A stretch of DNA of 7,453 nucleotides from Bacillota bacterium (GTDB lineage Bacteria > Bacillota > Clostridia > Acetivibrionales > DSM-1351). The stretch spans positions 1-7,453 of the forward strand of contig JAEWZA010000439.1 in NCBI GenBank assembly GCA_023395575.1, written 5' to 3'. Below are positions 5,102-7,453 of the stretch, piece by piece; the first letter of the stretch is position 1; each line of letters starts with the position of its first letter. The position numbers were made by a program, and so were the translations under genes. The notes below the pieces were generated by a model. That model was not told the origin of the DNA. It did no database searches and saw only the letters and a list, made by a program, of their open reading frames with translations.

Positions 5102-5124
5102 ATATTTTTTGCAGGGAGGCTTTT

Positions 5125-7453
5125 ATGTCAAAATATGTTTATCTTTTCAATGAAGGGAATGCAAAAATGAAGAATCTTCTTGGGGGAAAAGGTGCTAACT
5201 TAGCCGAGATGACTGGCTTAGGACTTCCGGTTCCAAGAGGGTTTACTGTAACCACAGAGGCTTGTACAAGATATTATAGCGATGGCAAAACTATTTCAAA
5301 AGAAATTGAAAATGAGATTTATGAAATGCTGGCTAAGACAGAAAAAGTTGTTGGTAAGAATTTCGGTGATCCAACAAATCCATTTTTAGTTTCTGTCAGA
5401 TCTGGTGCAAGAGCTTCAATGCCTGGTATGATGGACACAATTCTAAATCTTGGTTTAAATGATTTGGTTGTAGAGGGACTTGCAAAGCTTACTAGTAACG
5501 AAAGATTTGCATATGACAGCTACAGAAGATTTATACAGATGTTCTCTGATGTAGTAATGGAAGTTGAAAAAGCTAAGTTTGAAAAAATACTTGACGATGT
5601 AAAAGAAGAAAATGGTGCAAAATTTGATACCGATTTATCAGCAGAAAATTTAAAGGAAATTGTTAAGAGATATAAAGCGTTGTTTAAAAATGAAAAAGGG
5701 TTTGATTTCCCACAAGAACCTAGAATACAGCTAATGGAAGCAATAAAGGCTGTATTCCGTTCATGGGACAACCCACGTGCTATTTATTATAGAAGATTAA
5801 ATGATATTCCTGGTGACTGGGGAACAGCCGTAAATGTACAGGAAATGGTTTATGGAAATATGGGTAATGATTCTGGTACAGGTGTTGCCTTTACAAGAAA
5901 TCCGTCAACGGGTGAAAAGAAGCTCTATGGTGAGTTCTTAATGAATGCACAGGGCGAGGATGTTGTTGCAGGTATCAGAACTCCTCAACCTATGGAACAT
6001 ATGAAGGAGGTTAATCCTGCTGCATATGATGAGTTCGTTAAGATTGCCGGTACATTGGAAAAGCATTACAGGGATATGCAGGATATGGAGTTTACGATTG
6101 AAAATGGTAAGCTTTTTATGCTTCAAACCAGAAATGGCAAGAGGACAGCAGCGGCTGCGCTAAAAATTGCAGTTGACTTAGTGGCTGAAAATATGCTTAC
6201 TAAGGAAGAAGCAATTATGAAGGTTGATCCAAAGCAATTAGATGCTATTCTACATCCGAATTTTGACACCAAGGCATTAAAAGCAGCAGCTATTGTTGCT
6301 AAAGGACTACCGGCATCACCTGGTGCAGCAACAGGTAAGGTATACTTCACTGCAGAGGATGCTACTGAAGCTGCAAATAAGGGTGAAAACAAACTGATTC
6401 TTGTAAGACTTGAAACTTCACCAGAGGATATAGAGGGTATGCATGTATCACAGGGAATATTGACTGGTCGTGGAGGAATGACTTCACATGCTGCAGTTGT
6501 AGCTCGTGGTATGGGTACTTGCTGTGTTGCGGGCTGTAGTGACATTAAAATAAATGAGGAAGAGAAATATTTCCTTGACAAGAATGGAAAGAAGTATGTA
6601 GAAGGTGATTGGATTTCATTGGATGGTTCAACTGGTAATGTATACGGAGAACAGCTGCCAACTGTTGAACCAGAAATGACAGGAGACTTTGCTACACTTA
6701 TGAAGTGGGCAGATGAAGTAAGAACTTTAAAGGTAAGAACAAATGCTGACACCCCTGCTGATGCTGAGCAAGCTATGAAGTTTGGAGCAGAAGGTATAGG
6801 ACTTTGCCGAACAGAGCATATGTTTTTTAATGCTGATAGAATTTCTGCAATGAGAGAAATGATTGTTGCCAGAACTGAAGAGCAAAGAAGAAAAGCACTT
6901 GACAAACTCTTACCTATGCAGAGAAGCGATTTTGAAGGGCTATTTACTGCAATGAAGGGCTATCCTGTAACCATCAGATTCTTAGATCCACCATTACATG
7001 AATTCTTACCGCAAGAGGATGAAGATATCAATGCTCTTGCAAAAGAAATGGGAATGTCTTTTGAGGAGCTAAAGGGCATAGTGCTTAGTTTGCATGAATT
7101 TAATCCAATGATGGGACACAGAGGCTGTCGTTTGGCGGTATCATATCCTGAAATTGCCGAAATGCAGACAAGGGCTGTTATAGAAGCTGCTATCAATGTA
7201 AATAAAAATGGAATGTCAGTTATTCCTGAAATAATGATTCCATTAGTAGGAGATATTAAAGAATTAAAATTTGTAAAAGAAATTGTTGTAAAAACAGCTG
7301 CTGAAGTTATTGAAAAATCAGGTGTTAAACTAGAATATAAAGTAGGAACTATGATAGAAATACCAAGAGCGGCACTTACAGCCGATGAAATTGCAACGGA
7401 AGCTGAGTTCTTCTCATTTGGTACAAATGACCTTACTCAAATGACTTTTGGTT
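5125..7453 (+). CDS. ppdK: Pyruvate, phosphate dikinase (3' end outside the window)
   Basis: Interconverts ATP, phosphate and pyruvate with AMP, pyrophosphate and phosphoenolpyruvate through a phosphohistidine. In anaerobes it often works in glycolysis in place of, or beside, pyruvate kinase. The frame stays open for 776 codons to the window edge; the family is about 875 aa, so about 100 residues are missing, including the region of catalytic Cys831 (C. symbiosum numbering). The nucleotide-binding domain (1 to about 340) has K22 in GGKGANLAEM, R92 in VRSGARASMPGMMDT, and QTRNGKRTA. The swivel domain carries catalytic H455 in GGMTSHAAVVARGMGTC. The TIM barrel shows R562 in GLCRTEHMFF, R618 in RFLDPPLHEFLP, E745 in MIEIPR and N768-D769 in FGTNDLTQM. 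GGGAGG five bases from ATG fixes the start. It has its own promoter, and no PPDK regulatory protein gene is visible. Confidence 0.97.
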   Translation, partial: MSKYVYLFNEGNAKMKNLLGGKGANLAEMTGLGLPVPRGFTVTTEACTRYYSDGKTISKEIENEIYEMLAKTEKVVGKNFGDPTNPFLVSVRSGARASMPGMMDTILNLGLNDLVVEGLAKLTSNERFAYDSYRRFIQMFSDVVMEVEKAKFEKILDDVKEENGAKFDTDLSAENLKEIVKRYKALFKNEKGFDFPQEPRIQLMEAIKAVFRSWDNPRAIYYRRLNDIPGDWGTAVNVQEMVYGNMGNDSGTGVAFTRNPSTGEKKLYGEFLMNAQGEDVVAGIRTPQPMEHMKEVNPAAYDEFVKIAGTLEKHYRDMQDMEFTIENGKLFMLQTRNGKRTAAAALKIAVDLVAENMLTKEEAIMKVDPKQLDAILHPNFDTKALKAAAIVAKGLPASPGAATGKVYFTAEDATEAANKGENKLILVRLETSPEDIEGMHVSQGILTGRGGMTSHAAVVARGMGTCCVAGCSDIKINEEEKYFLDKNGKKYVEGDWISLDGSTGNVYGEQLPTVEPEMTGDFATLMKWADEVRTLKVRTNADTPADAEQAMKFGAEGIGLCRTEHMFFNADRISAMREMIVARTEEQRRKALDKLLPMQRSDFEGLFTAMKGYPVTIRFLDPPLHEFLPQEDEDINALAKEMGMSFEELKGIVLSLHEFNPMMGHRGCRLAVSYPEIAEMQTRAVIEAAINVNKNGMSVIPEIMIPLVGDIKELKFVKEIVVKTAAEVIEKSGVKLEYKVGTMIEIPRAALTADEIATEAEFFSFGTNDLTQMTFG

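Noticed and set aside
6123..6905. 260-codon open frame on the minus strand inside ppdK
   Set aside because: It is antisense to well-conserved ppdK sequence, is dominated by Ser/Ala/Phe as expected from reading the opposite strand of this codon usage, and has no family motif.
5125..7453. Suspected break in ppdK, since no closed frame spans it
   Set aside because: Reading the codons shows one uninterrupted frame to the window edge with motifs at the expected positions; it is only cut by the window end.
1..7453. CRISPR array, tRNA/rRNA gene, transposase or phage genes
   Set aside because: No regularly spaced repeats, no tRNA-like or rRNA-like stretch, and no mobile-element protein are seen on either strand.

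Overview
The window is a low-GC, tightly packed stretch of housekeeping genes, all on the + strand, from a Gram-positive anaerobe of the Clostridia. Gene order and protein sequences suggest a relative of Ruminiclostridium/Clostridium cluster III. That placement is inferred from synteny (dnaJ-prmA-rsmE; yicC-remA-gmk-rpoZ), strong GGAGG ribosome binding sites, A/T-ending codons and a Clostridium-symbiosum-like pyruvate phosphate dikinase. It was not tested by a search.

Region 1 (1-2237) is the tail of a heat-shock type operon. The last eight codons of a probable dnaJ are followed by a 117-base leader and then prmA (ribosomal protein L11 methyltransferase), rsmE (16S rRNA m3U1498 methyltransferase) and a stand-alone CheY-type receiver. 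These three genes overlap one another and end at a clear hairpin terminator. Two of them modify the ribosome; the third is a chemotaxis-type response regulator riding on the same transcript.

Region 2 (2238-2589) is an AT-rich gap without a gene. It ends in an extended -10 promoter for the next operon.

Region 3 (2590-5025) holds yicC (endoribonuclease family), remA (DNA-binding biofilm/matrix regulator), gmk (guanylate kinase) and rpoZ (RNA polymerase omega). This is the conserved Firmicutes cluster, ending in an intrinsic terminator. Two non-coding stretches inside it are unusually structured. The 219 bases before remA contain a near-duplicate of remA's hairpin plus ribosome binding site, with two further hairpins between the copies. 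The 135 bases before rpoZ contain a long inverted repeat abutting a good internal promoter.

Region 4 (5026-7453) is an independently promoted ppdK, cut off by the window edge after 776 codons of about 875. Catalytic His455 and most active-site residues are present; the C-terminal part is outside.

I found no mobile element with a transposase, no CRISPR array, no tRNA or rRNA and no obvious new defence or biosynthetic system. The best candidate for something undescribed is the duplicated, structured leader of remA (3536-3690). Next are the altered GMP-site motif in gmk and the operator-like dyads at the rpoZ and ppdK promoters.
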